Source: Bolinopsis microptera
Lineage: Eukaryota > Ctenophora > Tentaculata > Lobata > Bolinopsidae
Direction of reading: 5' to 3'
Assembly: GCF_026151205.1 (NCBI RefSeq)
Contig: NC_087077.1
Location: forward strand, 18,507,975 to 18,571,974
DNA: 64,000 nucleotides
Shown here piece by piece: positions 1-10,974 of this stretch. Within the stretch, counting starts at the first letter, position 1, and each line of letters starts with the position of its first letter. Position numbers and translations under genes: made by a program. Below the pieces are notes generated by a model that was given only the letters and a program-made list of their open reading frames with translations, did not search any database and was not told the origin of the DNA.

Positions 1-209
1 GTTAAAGTATGCTACGTGCAGTTGGTCGAGTACTGAGTGATCAATCATCTTCACATGTTTACTGTTTCAGTTTAGTGTAGACCTTGTTGTAGAAACTCAG
101 TACGGTGCTCCGCAGTTAATGTCATTCTGTATCATACGAAAATGCATAGCTAGCATGAGGTATGATAATCCCTCGTATCGGAATCTTTTACATATCTAAT
201 CGATTGAGT
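1..209. other. AT-rich flank, no gene seen
   Basis: I see no open frame, RNA gene or repeat that I can support in this stretch. Confidence 0.4.
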
Positions 210-329
210 ACCTGGGGACCCCGTTTTAGGTTTTCATACACGTATCAGTCATGAATCAAGCATATTTACTAAAATCTAATATTAATATAACTACTGTGTT
301 TGAGAACACAAAGCCCGGGGTCCCCGGGT
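210..329. mobile_element. Short inverted-repeat element (MITE-like)
   Basis: The segment begins ACCTGGGGACCCC and ends GGGGTCCCCGGGT, a near-perfect 13-bp terminal inverted repeat around about 95 bp of AT-rich DNA. A related GGGGTCCTCAGG core occurs at 1005-1037 and 7842-7874. No target duplication is clear, so the MITE assignment is inference. Confidence 0.35.
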
Positions 330-1004
330 AAGTTTAAAGCTGAAAATATTCTGAGTGATTTGTGTATTTGGTAATGGTACTGGCTATAGCACTGACAACT
401 GAGCACTCTCGTGAATAGCTATTTGTCAATAGTTTACGAATGACTCCATTATTAACCGTTCTCTTTAATTATGTAATAAAATTATTAGAATATGATCTTT
501 AAATTATGTAATAAAATGATTAAAATATGAAAGTTGACATAAATTCTGTGATATGTCTACCACCTTTTTCCACTTGATTGTATTAACCTTTAGACCTCCG
601 GCTTTTGTGTTCTTTAACACGATTGATATATAATATGGTGGAATGACATTGGTCGCGTTTTTGGTGTGGAATGCTAGGCGAGTTGTCGTGTGATCATTAA
701 CAATTAAGTAATAGTAATAATAGTTATACCATCATGAAACCTTTGACCCGTCAAAGTTCGGGATTGCAATTGCAAATTGACCAAAACAAATGAGAAACTT
801 CATAAAGTATCATCACGCTACCGCACTTGTAACTTACAACATGTCGCTTGTTGCCACTCTGTCACATACTGCTTTTAAAAGGTCTACCGATATGCGATTA
901 TCATTACAAAACATATATTTTGCGCGCTCAGCATTCCACGCGCAAAAACGCGCCCGTCCGAGAGACCTGCGCGTATTAGAGGGTTCAGTCTCACCAGGCT
1001 ATGT
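330..1004. other. AT-rich stretch without a recognised gene
   Basis: There is only short AT-rich sequence and one open frame of about 100 codons starting at 790 with no recognisable domain. I regard that frame as chance. Confidence 0.4.
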
Positions 1005-1037
1005 TAATGAACATAATAGCCTGGGGTCCTCAGGTAA
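1005..1037. repeat. 33-bp dispersed repeat, copy 1
   Basis: This block is identical to 7842-7874 and ends in GCCTGGGGTCCTCAGGTAA. Here it is preceded by CAGGCTATGTT, so 995-1023 can fold as a hairpin (CAGGCTAT paired with ATAGCCTG). It is probably the end of a short mobile element related to 210-329. Confidence 0.5.
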
Positions 1038-1406
1038 TGCATCGCGCTACAAGATCATTATTATATTATACACGATGATTATGTTTCTTTACTTGTGAAA
1101 CAAACGCGCCCGCAGTGGCGCGAAAGCACATGGTTAGGTGAAAGTCTAGGGAGTAGCTAGCTAAGGATCCATTGGATCTATGCGATCTCCTCGGTCAACT
1201 CAGCCGAATGAAAGGAAACTTAATTGAGGGTTAAATGAAGAGGGCCAGGGGTACCTGTTAAAAGTTCAAAAAATTTCCATAGGATACCCCTTCAGTGCAT
1301 ACTATAAACATAGTACTATTACTATAATTATTAGTATTATCGCTACAATCTAACAACGACTTAGAAGCTACCATGTGTCTGATGCTATAAAATTCTGAGT
1401 ACATTA

Positions 1407-1558
1407 TGGGGGGGGGGGAGGCGGGGGGGGGGGGGGTGTCCGCCAATGTCCGCCTATAATGTCCTGTCCTTTTTGGATTCTATGAGACAACGGACGTGTT
1501 TTTGGGACATTAGTGGACATTGACGGACATTGGCGGGCTAAGACGGACATTAGCGGAC
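1407..1558. repeat. Poly-G tract and GGACATT-type palindromic repeats
   Basis: Two G runs separated by AGGC are followed by TGTCCGCCAATGTCCGCC. About 90 bp later come several GGACATT(A/G)GCGG-type copies in the opposite orientation. The block can fold on itself. Origin unknown. Confidence 0.45.
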
Positions 1559-2010
1559 AAACATTATGAGAATTTTTCGCACATAATTAGGACAATTGGA
1601 AGGAGCCTATATTCATTAAAGGAGTTATAATTCTTTTGGACACGAAGGGAAACACACAACGTAAGGCTTGAAATCTTCGTAAAACTACATCATTACTCAT
1701 TAGAGCCTGTACAAATATTTAACTTGATAAGCACTCTATCAAGTAAAATTCATGTATAAACATCATAGTTTATTAACTCAAACGTAAAAATTGTAACAAA
1801 GGCCAAATTTAATCGGTCAAAATTCGTAGCATGTAAGTAATTATGGATGAGGTACAACTCCACTCGGAAAATTTTAGTATAGTATGAAAAAGGAGCCTAT
1901 CTTACTATATATAAAGCGAGACGATATATATGGATGGGTGGATCCGTACCACTTTACTAACACCACGGCATCAACTTTAACGCGACTTTCTGCAAAAACC
2001 GTAAAATATA
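1559..2010. other. No gene seen
   Basis: AT-rich DNA with short overlapping open frames on both strands that cross into the adjacent transposon repeat. None resembles a known protein. Confidence 0.4.
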
Positions 2011-3467
2011 TACAGGGTGGCCCAAAAGTGACTACCCACACGCAACCTTTTAATAACTCACGTAATTCGTCTTCAAATTGCACCAAAATTTCAGAGATTA
2101 TAGATATGGGTCAAACTTAGATTTCCTGAAAGTTTTGTAAGCCACGCCTAATTACAGTGGGCGTGGCGTGACACTCCCTCCTTTTCACTATTGTCTTCAT
2201 AAAATGAGAACGCTTTGAGCTAAGAACTCCAAATTTTTTGCACACATTTGGCTTGATAATTTAAAACCTTTCCCAAAGTTTCAAGTTCATTAGTTCATTG
2301 TTCAAAATTTGGTTATGACCATTTCAAAATTCATCGGATACGTAATCCGAGCACTCAGTCAGTGATCTCTGCACTTGGTTAATGGCCTGTTTGGCTCACA
2401 TGCACCGCTTGATTGGTTGCAGGGCTTGTTAGCCCTGCTAGTCACAGGTTCGTTCCTTACAATCGATAAAAAGGAATGAACTATCCATTGAATCATCGAA
2501 AATGGTTCATTATCCTCCCTATACTGCGGAACAACGATTGTTTGTCTACCTGAACAAAGGGAATGGGGAGTTCTGCCCTCAGCTTAAACGACAATTTCAA
2601 ATGAAATTCAACCGACCATCCCCTTGCCGGAAAAGCTGCTTTGATATGCATCACAAGATCAAGTTAACTTTTTCTGCAAAAGACGAACTGCGAGGACCGA
2701 AGAAAACATCACCATGGTTGTTTGTGACGTGATGGATTCACCTAAAATTGGCACCCGAAAACGAGCTCCTGCCTTAGACCTCAGCAGAACATCCCTTCAA
2801 CGAATCCTAAAACGAGATCTTTCTATCCGGGCCTATCGGATCACAAAGAAACGCCAACTTTTAGACCGTGATTCTTGATTTTCCTGAAAAGGTCACGATC
2901 TGGTGCGCCATCAGTTCTCGTGGATTCCTAGGACCTCACTTTTACGAAGAATTTGGTGTTTTCCTGTCTAGCAAAGTCATTATCGGTATCCAATCAATCA
3001 TGATCAGGTCGTCATTTCCTCAGTATGTTTGGTAAAGCCTAATGAACCTCATTAATACACGCTAACGCCTTACTCTTGATCAGATTGGGTGACGAGATCA
3101 CTGATTGAGTGCAGAGATCACTGACTGAGTGCTCGGATCACGTATCCGATGAATTTTGAAATGGTCATAACTCAGCCAAATTTTGAACAATGAACTTGAA
3201 ACGTTTGGAAAGGTTTTAAATTATCAAGCCAAATGTGTGCAAAAAATTTGGAGTTCTTAGCTCAAAGCGTTTTCATTTTATGAAGAAAATAGTGAAAAAG
3301 AGAGTGTCACGGCACGCCCACTGTAATTGGGTGTGGCTTACGAAACTTTCAGGAAATCTAAGTCTGACCCATATCTATAATCCCTGAAATTTTGGTGCAA
3401 TTTGAAGACGAATTACGTTAGTTATTAAGAGGTTGCGTGTGGGTAGTCACTTTTGGGCCACCCTGTA
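2011..3467 (+). mobile_element. Tc1/mariner-type DNA transposon with long terminal inverted repeats, decayed
   Basis: Both ends carry TACAGGGTGGCCCAAAAGTG, with TA at each outer edge as expected for the TA target of IS630/Tc1/mariner elements. The inverted repeats run about 365 bp (2011-2376 against 3108-3467), far longer than the roughly 30 bp usual for mariners. The interior has a transposase remnant on the plus strand. An N-terminal helix-turn-helix segment at 2502-2640 (YTAEQRLFVYLNKG then LKRQFQMKF) resembles the DUF4817 type. A degenerate RTSLQRILKRDL region follows at about 2780, and FPEKVTIWCAIS at about 2880-2920 corresponds to the start of the catalytic core. Frames are interrupted and the core is shortened, so it is non-autonomous. 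A tRNA B-box-like stretch (GGTTCGTTCC) lies near 2446. Confidence 0.75.
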
Positions 3468-4702
3468 CAACCGAAACCTTTTTGACTGGGTCAAATGCCT
3501 TAATGGCTAATTCGGAAAATCGATACACGATTTTCCGAATGTAGATACGGACTTCAGAAAACTGACAAAATATTTTCGGCTCATAATGATCAGGGTAGCG
3601 TGAAACATGAACTGAAGTAATTTCCAGAAAAACTTTGAAAAAATATTGACCCAAATCATTCTCGATACGTACCTCTGAAAACAGAGCTCCCGCTTCCGAG
3701 CTCGTACTGCGAAGGGGAGGCCTGCCTTCCGAGATCGCATTACAAGGGGGACCCTCGAGTCCAAAATAGCATATCGAAGGGTAGGTGTGGACTTCGAAAA
3801 CCGAAAAAATATTTGACTTACAAAATTTTCGGTCCGAGTCACAGAATCAATATGTAAATACAATGGACCAATTTTTTCCCAAAAAAAAAAGTTGGCCCTT
3901 TTGGCCCCTTGCCCAGATTTTATGCTGAGTCTGAGATTAAGTCCTACAGTGCTGCTGTGTCAAAACATTCCCATAGCTCTGCCTCTACTTTCACGGCAGA
4001 AAACTTGAAGAAAGTAGTTAAGAATGTGGTAGCTGAAGAGGATCGCAACAATAAATCATTATTTTCTTCCAAAACACAGTTAGTATGCTGCTGATTTTCC
4101 AGGGTGTCCAACCCAAATCTTATTTTCTATACTAAGACACAGTTAGTACCGTAATCTCTCAACAGTTACCGCGAAGGGGGGTGGGTGGGTCTTTTGAAAA
4201 ATTCCAAAATTACATTTAGTCCCCCCCCCCCCCCCCCCCCGTTTTAAAACTGTCTTTATTTCACCGGACCGGTCGCCGGAGGAGTGTGCAGTAAATAAAC
4301 AGTTGGTTCTAGATTTGAAGAGGAAGGTCAAGGAAAATCCTAATAGTAATATATACGTTATTTTATCAGGACAGGTAGAATTTGTGAGATAGATGAATGA
4401 GATATATAATAGTTAATTTCTTATTTAATAAAATAGATAATGCATAATTTTGTTGGCCATTTTATATGAACTCTTACACTTTACATTTACTGAGAATATA
4501 CATGCATTCTGGAGTTTAAATTATCACTTTGTCACCATGCCAGCCGCTTTGAAGTCGACAATTTTTATTCTTAATAATATTGGTTGTTGATATAAGCGGG
4601 ATGTAAATGCTTTATTTCATCTCATTTCATTTCATACGTTTGTGTGAACCTAACAAATATAGAATTAAGTTTTCCCAAAAATCTATAATTAGATGTACTC
4701 AC
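3468..4702. other. No gene; hairpin and poly-C tract
   Basis: A perfect 13-bp stem with a 5-base loop (ATTCGGAAAATCG / CGATTTTCCGAAT) lies at 3510-3540. Loosely repeated ACTTCGAAAACCGAAAAAATATT-like segments follow at about 3550 and 3790. A C run of about 20 lies near 4220. On the minus strand at about 4525-4575 a short frame ending IVDFKAAGMVTK then stop could be a last exon of the ATPase beta gene, but I cannot support it. Confidence 0.4.
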
Positions 4703-5437
4703 TGGAGGGTCCAAGTTTCCAGATCCAGTTTTTCCCACGCTCCAATTGCAATCGAAAGACAACGTCTGGCCTTCTTCTGGAGCCCAATCGAAAACCTGAA
4801 TTATTGGATAGTTTGGTGAGAAAAATGGGTTATTGGTAGATGCAGCTCTCCGTCAAGGTATTGTTAATAATTAAACCAATTGATGTTACGTACTTACCAT
4901 AATACTCGAATTAACATTTTAATTGATCACGAATAGCAAATCTAGAGAAATAGCTGTGAATATTTTTTATTTAGGTATTTAAAACTAAAAATTGTTCAAA
5001 AATACCCACCCTGTTAAGTCCAATATAGAAACATCCCACTTTACTTTCATCACTGTTTTTGGGGTATTGTGACTCGAAACATTCTCCAAGGTTATCTAAG
5101 CTCCAATCGAAAAATCCGTCGCCCTTATCTTTGTTACCCTCTGCGGACAGAATAAACCATTTTTAAAGTGAGCTGAGTATCGACAGAATTATGTTTTGGT
5201 TTTACAACATACAATTAAAGCATGCTTCAAGATAATTAGAGATTAAAATAAACGTATACAAATAAATTCATTATTTACCATTTTTTAATTCAAGATATTT
5301 AAAGATTAAAATGAACGTATAAATAATAAATTTACCGTATTTTGCTTCTAATTCGTCGGCTGCCACCTTGTACTTTATCCACTGTGCATCGTTATTGAAG
5401 TTCAGGATGTACAAGTCTGGGGAAGGGGCTGCTAGTT
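4703..5437 (-). CDS. Na+/K+-ATPase beta-subunit-like protein, three internal exons
   Basis: The beta subunit is a single-pass type II membrane glycoprotein that chaperones and stabilises the ion-pumping alpha subunit. Three minus-strand exons have matching phases: 5336-5437, 5010-5140 and 4703-4795. The first gives SPDLYILNFNNDAQWIKYKV, like the segment after the membrane helix. The second gives DNLGECFESQYP and then GCFYIGLNRV, which fits the family pattern LGxC...Y...C..IxLNRi. The third begins VFDWAPEEGQTLSFDCNW, fitting the W-P and following Cys of the ectodomain. The N-terminal cytoplasmic and membrane exons and the C-terminal ectodomain exon are not recognisable here, so the gene is either partial or has long flanking introns. 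A MITE sits just upstream at 5633. A C-type lectin was considered, but the Cys spacing and LNR motif favour the ATPase beta family. Confidence 0.6.
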
Positions 5438-5632
5438 CTGAAACAAAAATTCAACTCAAGTCATGAATGTATTAAAAAGCAGAACAAGCCAGAACTGTTA
5501 TTATGCGATCTTGAATTTAATAATAATAATAAATTTAAATTTAAATTTAATAACACCGCTATTAAGATAAAACTTATACTCAGCAGTGTTTAAACTAGTC
5601 ATCCCAGAAAATAAAATTAATACAAATGTAGA

Positions 5633-5921
5633 TAGGGCCTGTCGTGATATCATGGATCGCTTAGGTTCCACCAGGATCTGGTAGTCCTCATAATTCTGCG
5701 GCCTCTATGTATCGTCATCTCGTACAACTCTTTAAGAATCTTAGGGATTTGGCATGTGAAAATTTGCAGCCTTTCAGACATTGATTGAGTTAACGAGGTG
5801 TCGTACGTCACCTCAAGATCGGGTGACAGGGGGCTGACCAGGCCAGAACCCAATTGATTGGGTCTGAGGTCACGTGATTATGAGCCTGAGGTCACGTGCC
5901 ATGATATCACGACAGGCCCTA
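5633..5921. mobile_element. MITE with 23-bp terminal inverted repeats and 9-bp target duplication
   Basis: The ends are perfect 23-bp inverted repeats beginning TAGGGCCTGTCGTGATATC (5633-5655 and 5899-5921). The 9 bp AAATGTAGA directly flanks both sides (5624-5632 and 5922-5930). A 9-bp duplication is typical of Mutator-like elements. The 289-bp element has no transposase and an internal pair of GGTCACGTG boxes. It lies upstream of the ATPase beta exons, probably inside that gene's intron. Confidence 0.8.
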
Positions 5922-5930
5922 AAATGTAGA

Positions 5931-6909
5931 GCTTAAAATTTAATATCCGTTTCATCTCAAAATTGAAACATATGTTTCTGAGATAATTACAATCAAATGA
6001 TACGATATGACGTAGCGATTAACAGAATTCTTCCCCTGGCCCTAGCTGTTTTTACGAGGTAAATTGTAGACAGTTTCGTGACGTTTAACCTGTATAAGTC
6101 TCCTATCGCACAGTTTGTGCACATTAGATTTCACGTGGAAATAGGGTGGTTTGAAAATCTGACATAGAAATTGTGTGTAAAAAATGGTCTAATTGGTTTC
6201 CGGGTTAACCCTAGGTAGCTGGGTGAAGAGTGAGCTTTCCGGGTGTGGTAACCCTAGCTGTGTGATACTATCGCACTGTTCCTCATAAGGGTTGTGCTGT
6301 TGTCTAGGTGTGTGAAAAGTTTCCGTGCTATAATATGGTCTTGGGTTTTTGGGTGACAGCAGACAGCTATGTTTTATAGTTGTTTAATGGGATCCATTAG
6401 ATAGATGGGGATATAACGGAGATATGACCGGTTATCTGGCTAGTCAATCAGGATGACTATAATTGTCAGTTTGATTCTCTATTGCCCATTATGTCTGAGC
6501 GTTGCTATCTGTACGGTCCTTTTACGACCTATAAGTTTAGATTTTGATAAGGCCCTTGCAGAGATTTCCAAGGCTATTTGGCGTTGTCGGGATAACTATC
6601 CCATTAAGGCACTTTTGACAGCGAAAGCCTCGAAATGTCCGCTAGGCGTGGCCTGTGGGAGTGGCCTGAGTGGGTTGAGATGTCCGCTATGTTTCCAGTC
6701 CTTTGTATGTTCATCAGTTTAAACAGGAGATGGTTGATCATACCTTTAGGAGTAGTATTGATGCTCAACTAGAGCTTGCTTTGATGGATGCAGGAAACGC
6801 AAGTGTGTTCGATCCCATCAACACCACGTCTTATAATTTGAACCAGCTTTTGAGACAGCTGAGGGGAGTTCCTCGGGAAACCAGACGGTAACCAGTATCA
6901 CGGCCATAG
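5931..6909. other. No recognised gene
   Basis: Short plus-strand open frames occur at 6453-6722 and 6703-6891. The second is in the same frame as the polymerase-type relic that follows and could be its upstream part, but I see no conserved motif in it. About 6195-6340 contains loosely repeated CCGGGT...AACCCTAG motifs. Confidence 0.35.
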
Positions 6910-7718
6910 ATGGTTTATTTCGTAAATTCTCATTATCTCCTCCTTCTAATCGGTACCGATTTTCAAGGAGCTTTGAAGAAATCATTTGTTAGATTGACAG
7001 ATATCATTGAAAGTAATTTAGGAACTGGTATAAAGCTCAGTTTGGAAATGAAAATGAATCTCAGCAAGATGGTCACTGGAGACTTCGCAGTGAGAACGTT
7101 TGATACCGAAATGACACCATTGCTTCTCACAGATCCCATTACTCCAGCTCTCCAGAAGCATAGCAACATTGTGAACGGATAGATAAGCTCATCAAGGAAG
7201 GAAGAGGATGGGTGGTACACGAAATAATCTGCATCTCGATCAACATAACCCGGTAAGAAATATTATTTACTCTCTTACAGATATATTTCTTAACTGAATT
7301 TTCATGGTTATATTTCATTCGCAAAACTGAAATTTAATGATTTATATTATATTTCTTAACTGAATTTTCATGGTTATATTAAAGTCATTATTGTAACGGT
7401 ATATTAGAACCAGACAGAAACAATATTTCATTCGCAAAACTGAAATTTAATGATTTATATTTCAGGTATAATCCGTCAGCAGGTAGCAGCTGGATGGAGT
7501 TGCCTAAACCCATCAGACACAAGACCATGGCTCTTGTCAACATCAAGAATGAGAATAATAATCGCTGTTTGGAATGGGCTCTAGTTGCAGCTATTGAAGA
7601 TCAGCTGAAGTTTCCCAAGCATAACAACCGTACTCGCGTTACTCATTATCAGAAGAGCTCCGTGAAGAATGAATATGACCGGTATCAGCTTCCCTACACC
7701 AATCAGCTTATCAGTGAG
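6910..7718 (+). pseudogene. Polinton/DNA-virus-type polymerase N-region relic
   Basis: The first segment (6910-7182) has no strong motif until its end. Its reading then shifts frame near 7161-7180 into IDKLIKEGRGWVVHEI, which matches the GxGW motif of the region preceding protein-primed PolB in Polintons/Mavericks and related adintovirus-like elements. A GT-AG intron at 7253-7465 joins it in frame to RYNPSAGSSWMELPKPI and MALVNIKNENNNRCLEWAL, the conserved YNP..GSS..LP and INIKN..D.CF.W block (here R-C-L-E-W). It ends near a possible donor at 7719. No exonuclease or polymerase motifs, integrase or capsid gene follow. It is a fragment, with one frame break, and no function is claimed. Confidence 0.5.
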
Positions 7719-7841
7719 GTGAGAATTTTAATCAATGCTACCAGCTATTTTCAAATTATCTACAATAGCCAGTGCTGGTCATTATAAAGCAATGAATTAC
7801 TGGGCCGCGCTCAGCCTGTCATTCCGCCAAATCTTTATTCT

Positions 7842-7874
7842 TAATGAACATAATAGCCTGGGGTCCTCAGGTAA
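7842..7874. repeat. 33-bp dispersed repeat, copy 2
   Basis: Identical to 1005-1037 (TAATGAACATAATAGCCTGG and the following 13 bases). The sequence around it differs, so only the end of an element seems to be shared. Confidence 0.5.
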
Positions 7875-8370
7875 GCAATGAAAGGCATTAGTTTGGTCAA
7901 ATCAAACGGAACATATGCTATCAGACTTTCAACTGACTAAGGCAGGGTAAATTATACCAAATTTATTTTTATTATACCAAATTGTCCATGATATTAAAAC
8001 TAGCCGTGTTGATGGTTTTAGATTTTTATGCTGTAAGTATTTTAATGTGAAGCGTTTACTTCTCCCCCTCAGCAAGACTATTAGAATAATGATAATAATT
8101 GTAAAATGACGTAGTATATTATATAACAGTTAATCTATATGATATAGATATAAATGTTGAATGTTGAATGTTGTAGAGCAATTTAAAGAGTATTGGTCCA
8201 CAGGGGTCTGAAAAAGCCGTACAGGCACTTGGGTCCTTATATCCTTATCCTTGTCACTCTCAATTGGATTCAGTTGATCACGCAAAACATGAACATTTAG
8301 ACGTACACCATACACATTGACACGATATTTATTAGAAAGCAAAAAGTATAAAATAATACGTGCGCGTGCG
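7875..8370. other. No gene seen
   Basis: AT-rich DNA with a short GCGTGCGTGCGCG run at about 8359-8376 directly before the reverse-transcriptase fragment. Confidence 0.4.
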
Positions 8371-8900
8371 TGCGCGGCTTTTGATTCCATCGACAGGAAT
8401 TATATTTGGAAAGCATTCAGTCATTATGGCCTGCCATGTAAATACATTCGAATAATACAGGCATTCTTTAATGGAACTGTTAGTGCTGTTAGACACAATG
8501 GTGAACTATCAGAATGGTTTGAAGTAAGTTCAGGCAGTGGCCAAGGAGACATTCAGGGTCCCCCACTTTTTAATGTCTGCCTCAATGTGGCTGCTGAGAG
8601 AACAGAAAGCAACAAAGTGGTGTCCCACGGAGCGGTTCTTCAAAGATCTATCAGCCCGCTTGTTGATGATATCACTGTGTTAGATACAGATTATGCAGAT
8701 GACATGGCTGTACTGGATAACAGCGAGGAAGGTCTTCAAGAAACAACGGACCTTTTGTGCATGTATGGTGCCCAGGGAGGTCTTAGAATCAATGGTAAAA
8801 AGACTGAGGCTATGGTCACGGCGCTACTAATTCACTCGCCATCAATTTCACGAAAAGAGCGATATTTGAATTTCGCATTGGATAAGCGTCTAAATAAACC
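8371..8900 (+). pseudogene. Non-LTR retrotransposon reverse transcriptase fragment
   Basis: The translated segment contains the RT palm motifs in order. AFDSIDR is motif A with its catalytic Asp, SGQGDIQGPPLFN is motif B, and DTDYADDMAVL is motif C. LRINGKKTEAM follows as the downstream N..KT motif. Fingers, thumb, endonuclease and RNase H are missing, and the open frame (8317-8970) runs on into unrelated sequence on both sides. This is a 5'- and 3'-truncated LINE remnant. The spacing between motifs B and C is normal, so the palm is uninterrupted. The clade cannot be assigned with confidence. Confidence 0.7.
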
Positions 8901-8970
8901 GCGCGTGTCTGCGATAAATCTTTTCTTGTCAAATCGATATCTTCTCTTATTCGATACAAATTTTAACTAG

Positions 8971-9940
8971 TGATTTTCTGATACTCCACGAACATCTATG
9001 AGTGTTGCTTCTGTTCCCGAAAGGTTGAGTTAAGCTTTCAATCCTTTGTTAATTTTTTGTTCAATTTGTAAGGTTAAAACTCTTTCAGGTCCGATTTCCG
9101 AATAGTCTGGTGTCCAAAAGAACTCTAATTGTTCAAGGAGTTAAATTTATTCGGTGTGGGAAAACAGGTCAGTGCTAATTGCTGATCACCTGTCATTTGA
9201 TTTGTCATGTCATAAAGTCATACGCTTCTTTTCCTTTTTGCATGGATTTAATGCCAGCTTGATTACAATTGTCATCTGTCATCTGTCATTTGATTTTCAT
9301 CTCCAGAATGCCAGACCCCTAGCTTCCTAAGTACCTGCTTAACGCCCCTCCCATGGGGAAGATCTAGGGGCCGTCAAGAAAGAACTGTGTAAATGTTTGC
9401 TGGAGATGCTGCATCGTTTACAGGAAACACTGACATAGACCTAGAAGAGCGACGGATGCTATTGACCGAAAAACTTTGGAGGGAGATGAACGTCACAAAC
9501 GGGAGTTCATTGGTGCCAGGCCACTCGAATGATTGAGGAGACCTAATCAAGTACAAGTAAGTACTATCATTGTTCTTTAATACACATCTACTATTGAACT
9601 AGCTTGGCTTGCTAAAATTCAACGGCAAATTACCGCTGCTCGAGTTACCTAGCAGGCCATTTCAGATTTTTTGAGTACTCTTGCGTCGTTATCTACAAAG
9701 TAGATGTCAAAGCTAGCTTTTTTGTAACTGCAAGTGCTTTTCCGGATTCAATGTTCCAAATAGTCGTGTATTTTCAGATTAATTCTTCATTATGTCCCTC
9801 AATCCTGACACTGGGACTACTTAAGTTTTTGCTACTATCGGAATTATTTGCTCAACCTACTGCCACTGGCTCGCTAGGTAACAAAGGTTTACTTCCTAAT
9901 TTATCATGAAACATTTGTGGCCTCGGGCTAAAGTTTACTT
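8971..9940. other. No gene seen
   Basis: I find no supported coding region, RNA gene or clear repeat. Short TGTCATCTGTCATTTGATTT-like direct repeats lie at about 9190-9300. Confidence 0.4.
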
Positions 9941-10016
9941 GGCGTTCAAGCAGGATGAACTCCCCGACCTCGTGCAGAGCTAGTCAATAGCCTAGCCGCT
10001 GAGCTACTCGGGTGAT
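9941..10016 (-). mobile_element. tRNA-like SINE head
   Basis: Read on the minus strand, the segment has GAGTAGCTCAGCGGCTAGGC, a good pol III A box. About 45 bases later comes GGAGTTCATCCTGC, a weaker B box. The overall spacing is tRNA-like but the acceptor arm does not pair well. It is more likely a tRNA-derived SINE or tRNA pseudogene than a working tRNA. Confidence 0.45.
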
Positions 10017-10307
10017 GCACTGTTTAAATTTTCGATGTACAAATTTAGCGCATACAATCCTCTATTTTGAATTTGTCATAATTGTAATCGGAATTGGGAA
10101 CAATAAACAACTCTTCTGCATAATTGGAACTGTCTGTACTGTGTACACGATAAACACATAAGAATAATACAAGATTGAGTACACTACAGTGCTATATGGA
10201 AAACCCAACTAGACTATAATATATCTTCAGAGTTTCAGGATCATTCTCACATATAACTCATAGTTTAATAGTTAATAGCACTAGTTTACAGCCCAAGGAG
10301 ATAGGGA

Positions 10308-10451
10308 TATATTAAAGTATATTAAAGTATATTAAAGTATATTAAAGTATATTAAAGTATATTAAAGTATATCCCCGGGTCAAAATCGGGAAAAATCCTA
10401 CATTTTAATATACTTTAATATGGTTGCCCCCCCCCCCCCCCCCCCCCCCCC
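10308..10451. repeat. Decamer array and 25-base poly-C tract
   Basis: About six copies of TATTAAAGTA at 10311-10370 are followed by an inverted TTTAATATACTTTAATAT segment and a run of 25 C at 10427-10451. The run abuts the first copy of the tandem receptor unit. Confidence 0.7.
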
Positions 10452-10974
10452 TGCATTGGAAAAATAATGTTTCGAGACCGTTTCTCAATGAATCATTCAT
10501 CGAGTCTTCTGTGGGGAATTACGGTCGTATTGCTTTCAGCCTTTTATTTACTATTCTTTTAAAAATAGTAAATTGATCAGAGCAGATATGTAAAACTTCA
10601 TCCCAGCACCCAAACCTTACCTATCAACCAAATTCAACAAATTGTGGACAAGTTATAGTTCGAAACTGCATATAAAACGGCCATTACAGATGAACCAACG
10701 CAAGACAAAACTATATTAAATATTTTATTAATTATAACCGAATAATTAGCCCCATCCCATAACTTATGCACACCGCATATACAACGTTTTAATATTTTCA
10801 ACACTACTATATAACAAATAATTTAAGGAAACGATGTAACAGAGTCGATATATGTTAATTTTGCCATGGGGTGGCAAGTCCCCATACATCGTAGTCTGGT
10901 AGTTTCATTGCGTCTTAATATATCAATACATACATAACATTAACTAATCAATATTGATTTAAAAATTTAAAAAA

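Noticed and set aside
4703..5140. C-type lectin domain
   Set aside because: IGLN..F.W looked lectin-like at first, but LGxC...Y...C..I.LNR..xW.P fits the Na+/K+-ATPase beta subunit better and no WND or terminal Cys motif follows.
6453..6891. Two plus-strand open frames before the Polinton-type relic
   Set aside because: No recognisable domain; the relation to the relic is only frame coincidence.
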